Part shown: positions 34,938 to 43,138 of the stretch, one piece after another
How positions within the stretch are numbered: position 1 is the stretch's first letter
How the letters are laid out: each line of letters opens with the position of its first letter
Assembly (NCBI GenBank): GCA_910589035.1
Contig: CAJUSI010000005.1
Location: 1 to 64,000, forward strand
Direction: 5' to 3'
Length of the DNA stretch: 64,000 nt
DNA from: an uncultured Acetatifactor sp.
GTDB lineage: Bacteria > Bacillota > Clostridia > Lachnospirales > Lachnospiraceae
Made by a program: the position numbers and the translations under genes
The notes under the pieces: model-generated
Seen by the model: the letters and a program-made list of their open reading frames with translations, nothing else
What the model was told of the DNA's origin: nothing
The model's database searches: none

Positions 34938-36308
34938 ATGAGAATTAACTACAATGTATCGGCAATGCTGACGAACAACAATCTTGCAAATAATGATAAT
35001 CTGCTGGCCAAATCCCTGCAGAGGCTTTCTTCCGGTCTGAAAATCAATGCGGCGAAGGACAACCCGGCGGGGCTGGCCATGGCAAAGAGGATGAATTCCC
35101 AGCTGGAAAGCCTGGCTGTGGCGACACAGAGCGCCGGAGACGGCGTCTCTGTCATCGAGACGGCCGACGGGGCGCTGGCCGAGATCAGCGACATGCTTCA
35201 GCGCATGAACGAGCTTGCCATCAAGGCAGCCAACGGGATAGAATCCGAGAACGACAGACAGATCATACAGGACGAGGTCAAGCAGCTGACCCAGGAGATC
35301 GAAAGGGTTGCCGAGACCACGGAGTTCAACGGGCAGAAGCTCTTAAACGGGGAATTCTCTCTGAAAGGATATGTGAGTGGTACGCCCACTAACGGCGTGA
35401 AGCTGAGTTCCTATTCCAAGGATGTTACGGCAAAGATTTACGCCATAAGCGGTATGGTCGTTAAGGAAAATCCGACTCCCCGTTATACGATAACGGTGGA
35501 TCAGGACGAACTGGAGAAGAACGGTTTCCCTCCTGGGTGTACTGCCAGCATAAACAATAATCTGGTGACGATAAAGGATGCGGCCGGAGCCGAGGTAAGA
35601 ACCATGAGCCTGGTGGAGGCAGAAAAGCTAAGCGGTTTGACGATAAAGGAGAATCTGGTTCCCCGATATATGGTAACGGTGGATCCGGCGGATTTGGAGA
35701 AGGGCGGCTTCCCCAAGGGGTGCACCGCAAGTATGAAGGATAATCTGGTGACGATCAAGGGGACAAACGGATTTGAGATGACCCTGGATTTGACAGATGC
35801 CATGAAAAAGCAGGGATTCCCGGATCCGAATGATACGCTTACTCTTCCGGACTTTAACGTAGATATCAAGGGCTTCGGCAGCATGGTTCTTCAGGTGGGG
35901 GCCAACGAGGGGCAGGTGCTTGAAGTGGAAATTCCGAAGATTTCCTTAAGCGAAATGGGACTTAACAATTACTTTGTAAAGGACGAAAACGGCAAGGAGA
36001 TCTGGACCCTGAACGTGACCACGCAGGACAGCGCCAGGGAAGGAATAGACCGCATTTCCGGAGCGGTAGGCTTTATCTCCGGAATCCGCGGCCAGCTGGG
36101 GGCTTACCAGAACAGACTGGAATCCACTATCAACAGTCTGAATGTCACCACGGAGAACATGACAGCTGCCTACTCCCGTATTATGGACGTGGATATGGCG
36201 GAGGAAATGACCAATTATACCACTTATCAGGTAATGACCCAGGCTGCCACCTCCATGCTGGCCCAGGCCAACGAAAGGCCTTCCCAGGTGCTGCAGCTGC
36301 TGCAGTAA
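34938..36308 (+). CDS. Flagellin with internally duplicated variable domain
   Basis: The 456-residue protein has canonical flagellin ends: MRINYNVSAMLTNNNLANN, LQRLSSGLKINAAKDNPAGL at the N-terminus, and VDMAEEMTNYTTYQVMTQAA, QANERPSQVLQLLQ at the C-terminus. Its middle domain contains a tandem duplication: PRYTITVDQDELEKNGFPPG (from about residue 180) and PRYMVTVDPADLEKGGFPKG (from about 240) start two copies of about 64 residues. AAGGAG lies before the ATG. It is placed between the FliK-like gene and fliS, so it is likely the main filament protein here. No methylation or glycosylation genes are visible next to it. Confidence 0.93.
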   Translation: MRINYNVSAMLTNNNLANNDNLLAKSLQRLSSGLKINAAKDNPAGLAMAKRMNSQLESLAVATQSAGDGVSVIETADGALAEISDMLQRMNELAIKAANGIESENDRQIIQDEVKQLTQEIERVAETTEFNGQKLLNGEFSLKGYVSGTPTNGVKLSSYSKDVTAKIYAISGMVVKENPTPRYTITVDQDELEKNGFPPGCTASINNNLVTIKDAAGAEVRTMSLVEAEKLSGLTIKENLVPRYMVTVDPADLEKGGFPKGCTASMKDNLVTIKGTNGFEMTLDLTDAMKKQGFPDPNDTLTLPDFNVDIKGFGSMVLQVGANEGQVLEVEIPKISLSEMGLNNYFVKDENGKEIWTLNVTTQDSAREGIDRISGAVGFISGIRGQLGAYQNRLESTINSLNVTTENMTAAYSRIMDVDMAEEMTNYTTYQVMTQAATSMLAQANERPSQVLQLLQ

Positions 36309-36414
36309 TTTCCCTGCGCCGGATTGCAGGCCAAAAGCCCTGATCTGCTCAGACTTATGGCCTGACGGTGCAGTTGGCTGCATGGGAGTTTTGGAAGGAA
36401 AACGGAAGGATAGT

Positions 36415-36891
36415 ATGAAAAAAGAGGTCAAACAACAATTTACACGGAGAATCACCCAGGCCAATTCCACGGAGCTTGTGGTCATCCTGTACGAAATGCT
36501 GCTGTGCTATCTGGAGGACGGGGAAAAGGCAATAGAGCATGGGGAAGCGGAGCTTCTCCGTGGGGCGGCCAGAAACGCCAGGGGCTGTCTGAACGAACTG
36601 ATGAATTCTCTGAATCTGAATTATGAACCGGCCCCGGCCCTGCAGCGGCTCTACATGTTCTGCTTCAGGCGTCTGGCCCGGGCGGAACAGCGCATGGATT
36701 GCTCGCCCATAGACGAGATCAGGCGGGTGATAAAGCCGCTGCGGGACGCGTATGAGAAGTTAGCCGCGGCGAACAACGCCGGTCCGGTGATGCGCAATTC
36801 TCAGACGGTGTACGCCGGATTGACCTATGGAAAGAATACCTTAACCGAAAACATGGCTGACCAGGGCACGAACCGGGGAATACTTGCGTAA
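36415..36891 (+). CDS. fliS: FliS flagellin export chaperone
   Basis: The 158-residue protein has the FliS helical core: FTRRITQANSTELVVILYEM, ARGCLNELMNSLNLNY and YMFCFRRLARAE. FliS binds the C-terminus of flagellin in the cytoplasm to prevent early polymerisation. It follows the flagellin gene by about 100 bases. The tail (about residues 130-158) is longer than usual. The 3' end overlaps the minus-strand DUF2508 gene by 51 bases, so the two transcripts converge. The ATG at 36415 has GGAAGGA upstream. Confidence 0.88.
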   Translation: MKKEVKQQFTRRITQANSTELVVILYEMLLCYLEDGEKAIEHGEAELLRGAARNARGCLNELMNSLNLNYEPAPALQRLYMFCFRRLARAEQRMDCSPIDEIRRVIKPLRDAYEKLAAANNAGPVMRNSQTVYAGLTYGKNTLTENMADQGTNRGILA

Positions 36892-37134
36892 AGCTTCCTC
36901 CGGCAGGGGTTCTGCAGCTGCAAGATCGGTCAGGTGCTTATATCTTTTCTGGAGAGAATTGATTTCATAAATATAGCTGTCTATCAGATCCACATCCAGA
37001 GCATTATCAAAGCCCGCATAGGCGTCATCCAGCGCCTGGCGGGTTTTTTCGATACAGTCCCTCAGCGTTACAGGCGAATAATCTTCTTCCGTCATAGAGT
37101 TGATTTCGTTTCTCTGCTTGAAATACATTTTCAT
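36841..37134 (-). CDS. DUF2508 family protein (YaaL-like)
   Basis: A 97-residue helical protein; LDDAYAGFDNALDVDLIDSY and INSLQKRYKHLTDLA match the DUF2508/YaaL pattern. The start is put at the ATG at 37134 because AAAGGA is only 1 base from the ATG at 37143 but about 10 bases from this one. In Bacillus yaaL lies upstream of bofA on the same strand; here it is divergent from bofA. Its 3' end overlaps fliS antisense by 51 bases. Function is unknown. Confidence 0.75.
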   Translation of the reverse strand: MKMYFKQRNEINSMTEEDYSPVTLRDCIEKTRQALDDAYAGFDNALDVDLIDSYIYEINSLQKRYKHLTDLAAAEPLPEEALRKYSPVRALVSHVFG

Positions 37135-37259
37135 GGCGGCCATTCCTTTCCGGATTTATGGGCACAGGGTTCGCTGTGAAAAAGGCGAGCCACAGATTCC
37201 TGTTAAAAGTATAGCCCTGATTTGGCGAAATATTCCATTTCTGGAAAAATACTGTAAAG

Positions 37260-37288
37260 GAATATTTTCGGACAAAGGACATATTTAT
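37260..37288 (+). promoter_or_regulatory. Candidate sigma-E (sporulation) promoter for bofA
   Basis: GAATATT (37260-37266) fits the sigma-E -35 KMATATT, and CATATTTAT (37280-37288) partly fits the -10 CATACA-T, spacer 13 (usual 14-15). bofA is sigma-E controlled in Bacillus. The site is 60 bases upstream of the bofA ATG. Inference only. Confidence 0.4.
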
Positions 37289-37347
37289 AGAATAAGAAAG
37301 CCGGCCAGGAATGCGGGAGACCGGCGCTGCGTATGGGGAGTCTGTGA

Positions 37348-37542
37348 ATGGAGCGGATTTTAAATTTTCTACTGAGAGGTATTCTGGGAACCATAGCCAT
37401 ATATTTTATCAATGGGGCACTGGCCAAAATGGGGATTTCCCTTGGGATAGGCATTAATGCGGCTACTGTTTTGACATCCGGAATCCTTGGATTTCCTGGG
37501 GTTCTCGGACTTTACGCAATAGGGATTTATAAAATTTTGTAG
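37348..37542 (+). CDS. bofA: BofA-like regulator of pro-sigma-K processing
   Basis: The 64-residue protein has two membrane segments (about 5-22 and 38-62) and the BofA C-terminal pattern: NAATVLTSGILGFPGVLGLY. In Bacillus BofA sits in the forespore outer membrane and holds SpoIVFB inactive until signalled. Its presence supports a spore-forming lineage. GGGGAG precedes the ATG. It is divergent from the DUF2508 gene; a possible sigma-E promoter is upstream. Confidence 0.85.
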   Translation: MERILNFLLRGILGTIAIYFINGALAKMGISLGIGINAATVLTSGILGFPGVLGLYAIGIYKIL

Positions 37543-37578
37543 ATTTTTTACAAAAAAAGATTATTTTTGATTTCCCTC

Positions 37579-37607
37579 TTGAAATTGCGGGAGGGATTGG
37601 CTATAAT
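37579..37607 (+). promoter_or_regulatory. Sigma-A promoter of the Tad pilus operon
   Basis: TTGAAA (37579-37584), 17-base spacer, TATAAT (37602-37607): a near-perfect promoter about 174 bases before the first pilus gene. The leader contains a small GAGGC/GCCTC hairpin (37661-37677) and the three 19-bp repeats. Confidence 0.8.
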
Positions 37608-37703
37608 GCATTTACAACGAGTCAGGCAGTTCAATGCAATTCGGTGATTCGTATCGTTCATGAGGCATGCTTCGCCTCGAAGTTCAGACAGGATGATAAT
37701 TTT

Positions 37704-37760
37704 ATTTGGATGTTTTGTCCGAATTTGGATGCTCCATCTAAATCTGGATGTTCCGTCCAA
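37704..37760 (+). repeat. Three 19-bp tandem repeats in the Tad operon leader
   Basis: Units at 37704, 37723 and 37742 read ATTTGGATGTTTTGTCCGA and variants. Each can fold on itself (TTTGGA with TCCGAA). The array ends 6 bases before the AAGGAG of the first pilus gene, so it lies between promoter and start codon. Confidence 0.85.
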
Positions 37761-37780
37761 AGCGGGAAGGAGATGATTGA

Positions 37781-38284
37781 TTGGCGGCTTTGTGCATTTT
37801 TTTGACGGCGGCCTGCGGATTTGATTACAGAAAAAACAGAATTCCAAACGCGCTCATCGGACTGATGATGATTTTGGGAGCGGTGTGGCGGTTTTGGGAC
37901 GGAGGATCCTGGGACATGCTTTTTTATCCGGCTCAGGCAGCGGCGGTTATGCTGTTGTTTTATCCTTTTTTCAAGATAGGAGGTCTGGGAGCCGGGGATG
38001 TAAAGCTCCTGGGAGCGTCCGCAGGATATCTGCCTTCTGACAAAATTCCGGCTTTTCTCTTCTGCGCTCTCCTGGCCGCGGCGATCCTTTCCCTGGCAAA
38101 AATGTGGAGAGGAAAGGATTTCGGTGATCGTATGCGGTATTTGTGGGGATATCTGGCTGAGACAGTGAAAAGGGGGAGCTGGCAGCTGTATCTGGAAAAT
38201 GAAAGGGAGGGGCGCACCAGGGGGATCTGCCTCAGCGGGCCGGTATTTATCAGCGTTCTTCTGTATTTGGGAGGTGTCTATTGA
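37781..38284 (+). CDS. A24 family prepilin peptidase (TadV/CpaA-like)
   Basis: The 167-residue polytopic membrane protein starts at a TTG with GAAGGAG 8 bases upstream. Catalytic Asp residues are the first in CGFDYRKNRIPN and the second in the GxGD motif IGGLGAGDVKL. The enzyme cuts the leader of Flp-type pilins. First gene of the Tad operon; its stop overlaps the next TTG start as TTGA. A second A24 protein is encoded at 46163-46579. Confidence 0.88.
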   Translation: MAALCIFLTAACGFDYRKNRIPNALIGLMMILGAVWRFWDGGSWDMLFYPAQAAAVMLLFYPFFKIGGLGAGDVKLLGASAGYLPSDKIPAFLFCALLAAAILSLAKMWRGKDFGDRMRYLWGYLAETVKRGSWQLYLENEREGRTRGICLSGPVFISVLLYLGGVY

Positions 38285-39300
38285 AGACAGGGAATAGTAA
38301 AATTTTGGCATTGTGCGATCGGGAGGAAGAGTATGCGCAGATGATGACGGATTTCCTGAAAAGGCATAGAAATCTTCCCTGGGAGCTGCATACCTACACG
38401 GATGCGGCGGAGCTGTTCAGCAGGGAAGAGGAAGGCGTGGAAATGCTGGTGACAGCGGAATCCGCCTACTGCAGCAGAATGCAGGAGTTCAGCGCCCGTA
38501 AGGTGGTGGTGCTCAACGAGAGCGGCATCATGAAATGGGAGGATGTGTCCTATGTGGACAAGTACCAGGAAGCCGAGGAGGTGTATAAGCAGCTGCTGGG
38601 AATTTATCTGGAGAGCGGGGAGATTCATCTGCCCATGCTTCACGCAGGCTGCAAGACGGTCTTTATCGGGAATTACTCCCCGGTGAGAAGAGCCATGCAG
38701 ACTTCCTTTGCCCTGACCATGAGCCTGATGCTGGCCAGGGAGCATCCCACGCTCTATCTGAATTTTGAGCATTGTGCGGGGCTTGCCGAGCTTCTGCCGG
38801 ACATGCAGACCATGGACCTGGCGGATCTGCTCTATTTTCTCCATGCGGAGAAGGACAAATTCCGGCTGCGGCTGCAGGCCATGCTCAGGCACAGGGGGGA
38901 GCTTGCCTTTGTGCCTCCCATGAAGGCAGGGCAGAATCTTCTTACGGTTACCAGGGAAGAGTGGCTGGGATTGCTGCAGAGGATCGAGGAACTGGGCGAA
39001 TATGAGTATGTGGTGTTGGATCTGAGCGAAAGCATACAGGGATTGTACGAGATTCTCCGGCTGTGCAGGAAGGTATATACTTTGACCAGGGAGGACAGGA
39101 TTGCCAGGAGCAAGCTGCTTCAATATGAGCATGTACTGTCGCTGTATGAATATGGGGATGTGCTGGGGAAAACGGAAAAGCTGAGTCTTTCTCATATTCA
39201 GAAGCTGCCGGAGGAGCCGGAGCTTCTGACCAAGGGGGAGTTGGCGGAGCTGGTGGAGGGCCTGCTCAAAAGGCTAAAAGAGGAGGATGGGAGGGCGTAG
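38281..39300 (+). CDS. TadZ/CpaE-like pilus assembly protein
   Basis: The 339-residue cytoplasmic protein has an N-terminal receiver-like fold (about 1-110) and a MinD/ParA-like domain (about 125-280) whose P-loop is replaced by GNYSPVRRAMQTSF. YVVLDLSESIQGLYEILR corresponds to the later ATPase core. Loss of the Walker Lys is known for some TadZ proteins, which act as polar hubs for the pilus machine. The TTG start overlaps the peptidase stop and has GGAGGTG upstream. Confidence 0.75.
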   Translation: MKTGNSKILALCDREEEYAQMMTDFLKRHRNLPWELHTYTDAAELFSREEEGVEMLVTAESAYCSRMQEFSARKVVVLNESGIMKWEDVSYVDKYQEAEEVYKQLLGIYLESGEIHLPMLHAGCKTVFIGNYSPVRRAMQTSFALTMSLMLAREHPTLYLNFEHCAGLAELLPDMQTMDLADLLYFLHAEKDKFRLRLQAMLRHRGELAFVPPMKAGQNLLTVTREEWLGLLQRIEELGEYEYVVLDLSESIQGLYEILRLCRKVYTLTREDRIARSKLLQYEHVLSLYEYGDVLGKTEKLSLSHIQKLPEEPELLTKGELAELVEGLLKRLKEEDGRA

Positions 39301-39428
39301 GGGCGCGGCAGGAGTGCCGGGGCATGGGGCATATGGAGCGGCGCGGCAGGAATGCCGGGATATGGAGCGAATGCGGGGCGTGACAGGAGTGCCGGGATAT
39401 GAAGCTTATGCGGGGCATGATAAGGAGG
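39301..39428 (+). repeat. Three degenerate ~35-39-bp repeats before tadA
   Basis: Units start near 39301, 39340 and 39375 with GCGGCAGGAGTGCCGGG or variants and are followed by a fragment GGGGCATGATAAGGAGG that includes the tadA ribosome site. Each unit carries a small inverted repeat (GGCA..TGCC). The array fills the whole gap between the TadZ-like gene and tadA. Confidence 0.8.
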
Positions 39429-39432
39429 GATT

Positions 39433-40650
39433 GTGGAGTATACGGAGCTGAAAAAGGAGCTGCGCAATAAGGTGCAGGAAAGAATGAATTTCGTAAAGGA
39501 TTTTACGGATGAAGAGGTGGAGGATATTATAGACGAGGTGATCCTGGAAGAGGGAAGGCTTGCCGCCTGCCCCGTTTGGATCAGGAGACGGCTGAGGAAG
39601 GAATTATTTGACTCCCTTCGAAGGTTGGATATTCTGCAGGCGTTCGTGGAGGACAGCTCGGTCACGGAGATTATGATCAACGGGAAGGATCACATTTTTG
39701 TAGAACAGGACGGGAAGCTGAGAAAGCTGGAGGCAGGATTTGAATCGCAGGAGAAGCTGCAGGATGTAATACAGCAGATTGTTGCCGGGTGCAACCGGGT
39801 GGTAAACGAAGCGTCGCCCATTGTAGATGCACGGCTGGACAACGGTTCCAGGGTAAACATTGTGATGAATCCAATAGCCCTGAACGGCCCCATCGTCACC
39901 ATAAGACGTTTCCCCGATAAACCCATTACCATGGAACGTCTGATACAGATCAATTCCATTTCTCAGGAGGCAGCTTCCTTTCTGGAGAGGCTGGTCAAAT
40001 CAGGATACAATATTTTCATCAGCGGGGGTACCGGAAGCGGGAAGACGACCTTTTTGAATGCGCTTTCCCATTATATCCCTTCAGAGGAGAGGATCATTAC
40101 CATTGAGGACAGCGCGGAGCTTCAGCTGCAGGGACTGTCCAATCTGGTACAGCTGGAAACCCGCAACAGCAATGTGGAGGGCTGCCGTGAAATTACCATC
40201 CGGGAACTGATCCGGACATCCCTGAGAATGCGGCCGAATCGAATCGTCGTGGGCGAGGTGCGTGGCGCGGAAGCCATCGATATGCTGCAGTGCCTTAACA
40301 CCGGGCACGACGGCAGCATGTCCACCGGGCATGCCAACAGCGCCAGGGATATGCTGGCAAGGCTGGAAAATATGGTGCTGATGGGAATGGATATACCCCT
40401 GGCCGCCATCCGGCAGCAGATTGCCTCAGGAGTCGATATTATCGTACATCTGGGCAGGCTGCGGGATAAATCCAGAAAGGTGCTGGAAATCACGGAGGTG
40501 ATGGAGTGTGAGAAGAATGAATTCCGGTTAAATTCCCTGTTCCGGTTTGAGGAGGAGGGAGAGGACGGAAAGGGAAAACTGATCGGAAAACTGTGCAGGA
40601 AAGGAGAGCTTTATTATGAGGACAAGCTTAAGGCCGCAGGACTATCGTAG
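39433..40650 (+). CDS. tadA: TadA/CpaF family pilus assembly ATPase
   Basis: The 405-residue ATPase has an N-terminal domain (about 1-110), Walker A SGGTGSGKTTFLNAL (about 198), the Asp box EERIITIEDSAELQLQ, Walker B PNRIVVGEVRGAEAIDML and the His box MSTGHANSARDML. It powers Flp pilus assembly at the inner face of the membrane. The GTG at 39433 has AAGGAGGG upstream. tadB overlaps its 3' end by 35 bases. The start region is directly preceded by the repeat array at 39301-39428. Confidence 0.93.
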   Translation: MEYTELKKELRNKVQERMNFVKDFTDEEVEDIIDEVILEEGRLAACPVWIRRRLRKELFDSLRRLDILQAFVEDSSVTEIMINGKDHIFVEQDGKLRKLEAGFESQEKLQDVIQQIVAGCNRVVNEASPIVDARLDNGSRVNIVMNPIALNGPIVTIRRFPDKPITMERLIQINSISQEAASFLERLVKSGYNIFISGGTGSGKTTFLNALSHYIPSEERIITIEDSAELQLQGLSNLVQLETRNSNVEGCREITIRELIRTSLRMRPNRIVVGEVRGAEAIDMLQCLNTGHDGSMSTGHANSARDMLARLENMVLMGMDIPLAAIRQQIASGVDIIVHLGRLRDKSRKVLEITEVMECEKNEFRLNSLFRFEEEGEDGKGKLIGKLCRKGELYYEDKLKAAGLS

Positions 40651-41386
40651 TTATTGCTGGAGAAAGGGGGAGGCCGCAGGAGCCGTTCTCCTCTGCACGG
40701 GTGCGACGGGGCTGCTGGCATACTTTTTCTATCGGAGTCCTTTGGCAATGATCCCTCTTTCGGCTGCCGGCATTTTCCTCTTCCGGGGAATCGGCAGGCA
40801 GAAAGCGGAAAAAAGAAGGGAGGAGCTGACCGCACAGTTCCGGGAATGCATCCTGGCCGTGGCTATCTCCATGCGGGCCGGCTATTCCGTGGAAAATGCG
40901 TTTCTGGGATGTTGGCAGGATATGGGAATGATGTATGGGGAGGGCGCCCTGATCTGCAGAGAATTGAATTATATCAAGAGGGGCTTAAACATCAATATTC
41001 CTCTGGAGGAGCTGCTGGAGGATCTGTCCGGGAGGAGCGGCTGCGAAGAGATCGCACAGTTTGCCCAGATATTTGCGCTGGCCAAGAGAAACGGGGGAAA
41101 TATGGCGGAGATCATTCAGAGCTCTGCAGTGCAGATCGGCAAACAGATTGAGCTGAGGCAGGAAATCAGGACGCTTCTGGGAGGGAAGCAGATGGAGCTT
41201 GGAATTATGAAAATCATGCCCTTTGGGATTCTGCTATACATCAATATGGGGAATCCCGGATACTTTGATTCCCTATACCATAATCTGACGGGAATCCTGA
41301 TTATGACAGGGTGTCTGGGCGTGTATCTTGGGGCGTATTTTCTGGGAGAACGCATTATGAAAGGGATTATGGCGGAAATGAGCTAG
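40616..41386 (+). CDS. tadB: TadB-like type II/IV secretion membrane protein
   Basis: The 256-residue protein has N-terminal hydrophobic segments (about 23-60), a cytoplasmic T2SSF domain (AISMRAGYSVENAF, ELNYIKRGLNINIPLEELLE, FAQIFALAKRNGGNMAEIIQ) and two C-terminal segments. It is half of the TadB/TadC platform. The gene begins inside the end of tadA with AAGGAGAG upstream, consistent with translational coupling. Confidence 0.88.
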   Translation: MRTSLRPQDYRSYCWRKGEAAGAVLLCTGATGLLAYFFYRSPLAMIPLSAAGIFLFRGIGRQKAEKRREELTAQFRECILAVAISMRAGYSVENAFLGCWQDMGMMYGEGALICRELNYIKRGLNINIPLEELLEDLSGRSGCEEIAQFAQIFALAKRNGGNMAEIIQSSAVQIGKQIELRQEIRTLLGGKQMELGIMKIMPFGILLYINMGNPGYFDSLYHNLTGILIMTGCLGVYLGAYFLGERIMKGIMAEMS

Positions 41387-41428
41387 CAGGGTCGGGAAGG
41401 CAGCGGTAACGGAACAGGAGGTGAGAAT

Positions 41429-42865
41429 TTGTATTGGATTGCGGCAGGGATTCTGATTTTGTTTGTGATATTGTCGATTTTGGCGCGGAAGGAGGCGGCA
41501 GGGGAGGTTTCCTCTCTGTTAAAACCCTTTTACAGGATGAGCAGGTATCTTTATAAAAGGCTTTGCCGCCGTTTCCCCAGGCTTTTCTCGGCGTCCCAGG
41601 TGGAGAAGGACTTGCTGTGCCTGCAGCCGGGCAGGTCCGGGAGCGGTCTGAAGGAGGAATATTATGTGAAAAAGGCGGCGCTGGGACTGATAATTATATT
41701 TTTAGGGACGGCATTCGGCGCTGCCGCCAGATTCAGCGCCCTGGAGGGGAGGCTCCTGGGCAATGACGGAACCGTGGAAAGGGGCGGGTACAGGGATGGC
41801 TCCAGGGAGATCAGTCTGACCGCGGATTACGGGGAACAGAGATTGGATTTCCGGATAGATGTGGAGCCGAGAAGGATGCCGGAGGCGGATGCGGAGGCGA
41901 TGTTTGAGGAATTCCTTGCTGGTCTTCCCGGATTTATTCTGGGAAAAAACCAAAGTCTGCAGAATGTATCATGGGATTTGATCCTGACGGAAAAATACGG
42001 AGATTATCCCATGGCAGTGAGGTGGAAGAGCAGCAGAACGGATATCCTCAGCGATGAAGGACGGGTATCCGAAGTGGAAAAGGCGGAGAACGTAACGCTT
42101 CTGCTTCATCTGCAATATGGGGATTGGGAGAGGGAGGAGGAATTGTCAGTAACTCTCACGCCGCCTCAGGTTACCCGGGAGGAAGCCTCATACAGAGAGT
42201 TCGAGGACATGCTGTCCCGGTCTCAGAGCCAGAGCCGGGAACAGGAGAAATGGAAGCTTCCCATGGAATGGCAGGGGGAAGAGATCGGCTGGAGGGAGGC
42301 GGTGGAGGACAACAGTCTGGCATTATGGATGGCTGCGTTGGCAGCGGCAGGAGCGGTGTTTTATTTCCTGGATCGGGATTTGCACGAGAAGGTGGAGAAA
42401 AGGAAGAAAAACCTGCGAAAGGAGTATCCCGAGATCGTGCATAAGCTGGTGCTGTTTGCTGGTGCGGGAATGACTATCAGAGGAGCTTTTCAGAGGATTG
42501 CAGGAGAATATGAGGAGAAGCAGCAGAGCCGGAACGGACAATCCGCGGCTTATGAGGAGGTGATGTATTTGTGCAGAGAGCTGAATTCAGGAGTGTCGGA
42601 AGGGCTGGCCTACGAACATTTCGGGAAGAGAACGGGGTTACAGGAATATATCAGGTTCACCACCCTGCTGGCGCAGAATCTGAAAAGGGGTAACAGCACT
42701 CTGATGGACAGGCTGCGGGAGGAGGCGGATAAGGCGGCCCAGGAGAGGCTGCAGCAGAGCAGAAGGCTGGGAGAGGAGGCGGGAACAAAGCTGCTGATCC
42801 CCATGGTGTTGATGCTGGCGGTGGTAATGGCAATGATTATGATACCGGCGATTTCCAATATGTGA
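41429..42865 (+). CDS. TadC-like platform protein with a large extracytoplasmic insertion
   Basis: The 478-residue protein starts at a TTG with AGGAGG upstream. N-terminal segments (1-20 and about 72-92) are followed by a roughly 190-residue insertion (about 95-285) rich in charged and beta-type sequence, ahead of a membrane segment near 290-308. The C-terminal half is a T2SSF domain (YPEIVHKLVLFAGAGMTIRG, FTTLLAQNLKRGNSTLMD) and a last hydrophobic segment. Usual TadC proteins are about 300 residues without such an insertion. The extra domain is probably outside the cell. Partner of TadB. Confidence 0.85.
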   Translation: MYWIAAGILILFVILSILARKEAAGEVSSLLKPFYRMSRYLYKRLCRRFPRLFSASQVEKDLLCLQPGRSGSGLKEEYYVKKAALGLIIIFLGTAFGAAARFSALEGRLLGNDGTVERGGYRDGSREISLTADYGEQRLDFRIDVEPRRMPEADAEAMFEEFLAGLPGFILGKNQSLQNVSWDLILTEKYGDYPMAVRWKSSRTDILSDEGRVSEVEKAENVTLLLHLQYGDWEREEELSVTLTPPQVTREEASYREFEDMLSRSQSQSREQEKWKLPMEWQGEEIGWREAVEDNSLALWMAALAAAGAVFYFLDRDLHEKVEKRKKNLRKEYPEIVHKLVLFAGAGMTIRGAFQRIAGEYEEKQQSRNGQSAAYEEVMYLCRELNSGVSEGLAYEHFGKRTGLQEYIRFTTLLAQNLKRGNSTLMDRLREEADKAAQERLQQSRRLGEEAGTKLLIPMVLMLAVVMAMIMIPAISNM

Positions 42866-42944
42866 GTTTTTCGGAGTAAGATATTTCAGGAAACTGTTCA
42901 GGAAAGGATTATGAGCCGCAGAAAGCGGCAGAAAGGAAGAAAAA

Positions 42945-43121
42945 ATGAAGTGTTTAAAGGGAATGAAGGAATTTATGAAAGAAGAGGACGGGATGGGGAC
43001 GGTGGAAATCATCCTGATAATTGTAGTCCTTGTGGGACTGGTGATTATCTTTAAAAACCAGATTACGCAGGTGGTAAACAATTTATTCCAGAAGATTACT
43101 TCCCAGACAGGCGGGATATAG
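42945..43121 (+). CDS. Flp1-type major pilin
   Basis: The 58-residue protein has a short basic/acidic leader ending in Gly16, then MGTVEIILIIVVLVGLVIIF. Cleavage after Gly16 puts Glu at position +5 of the mature pilin, the class III prepilin rule, followed by a single hydrophobic helix and a hydrophilic tail. The A24 peptidase(s) of this locus should process it. It lies between tadC and the DUF5702 gene with AAGGAAG upstream of the ATG. Confidence 0.88.
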   Translation: MKCLKGMKEFMKEEDGMGTVEIILIIVVLVGLVIIFKNQITQVVNNLFQKITSQTGGI

Positions 43122-43138
43122 GGCGGGAGGAAGAACAC

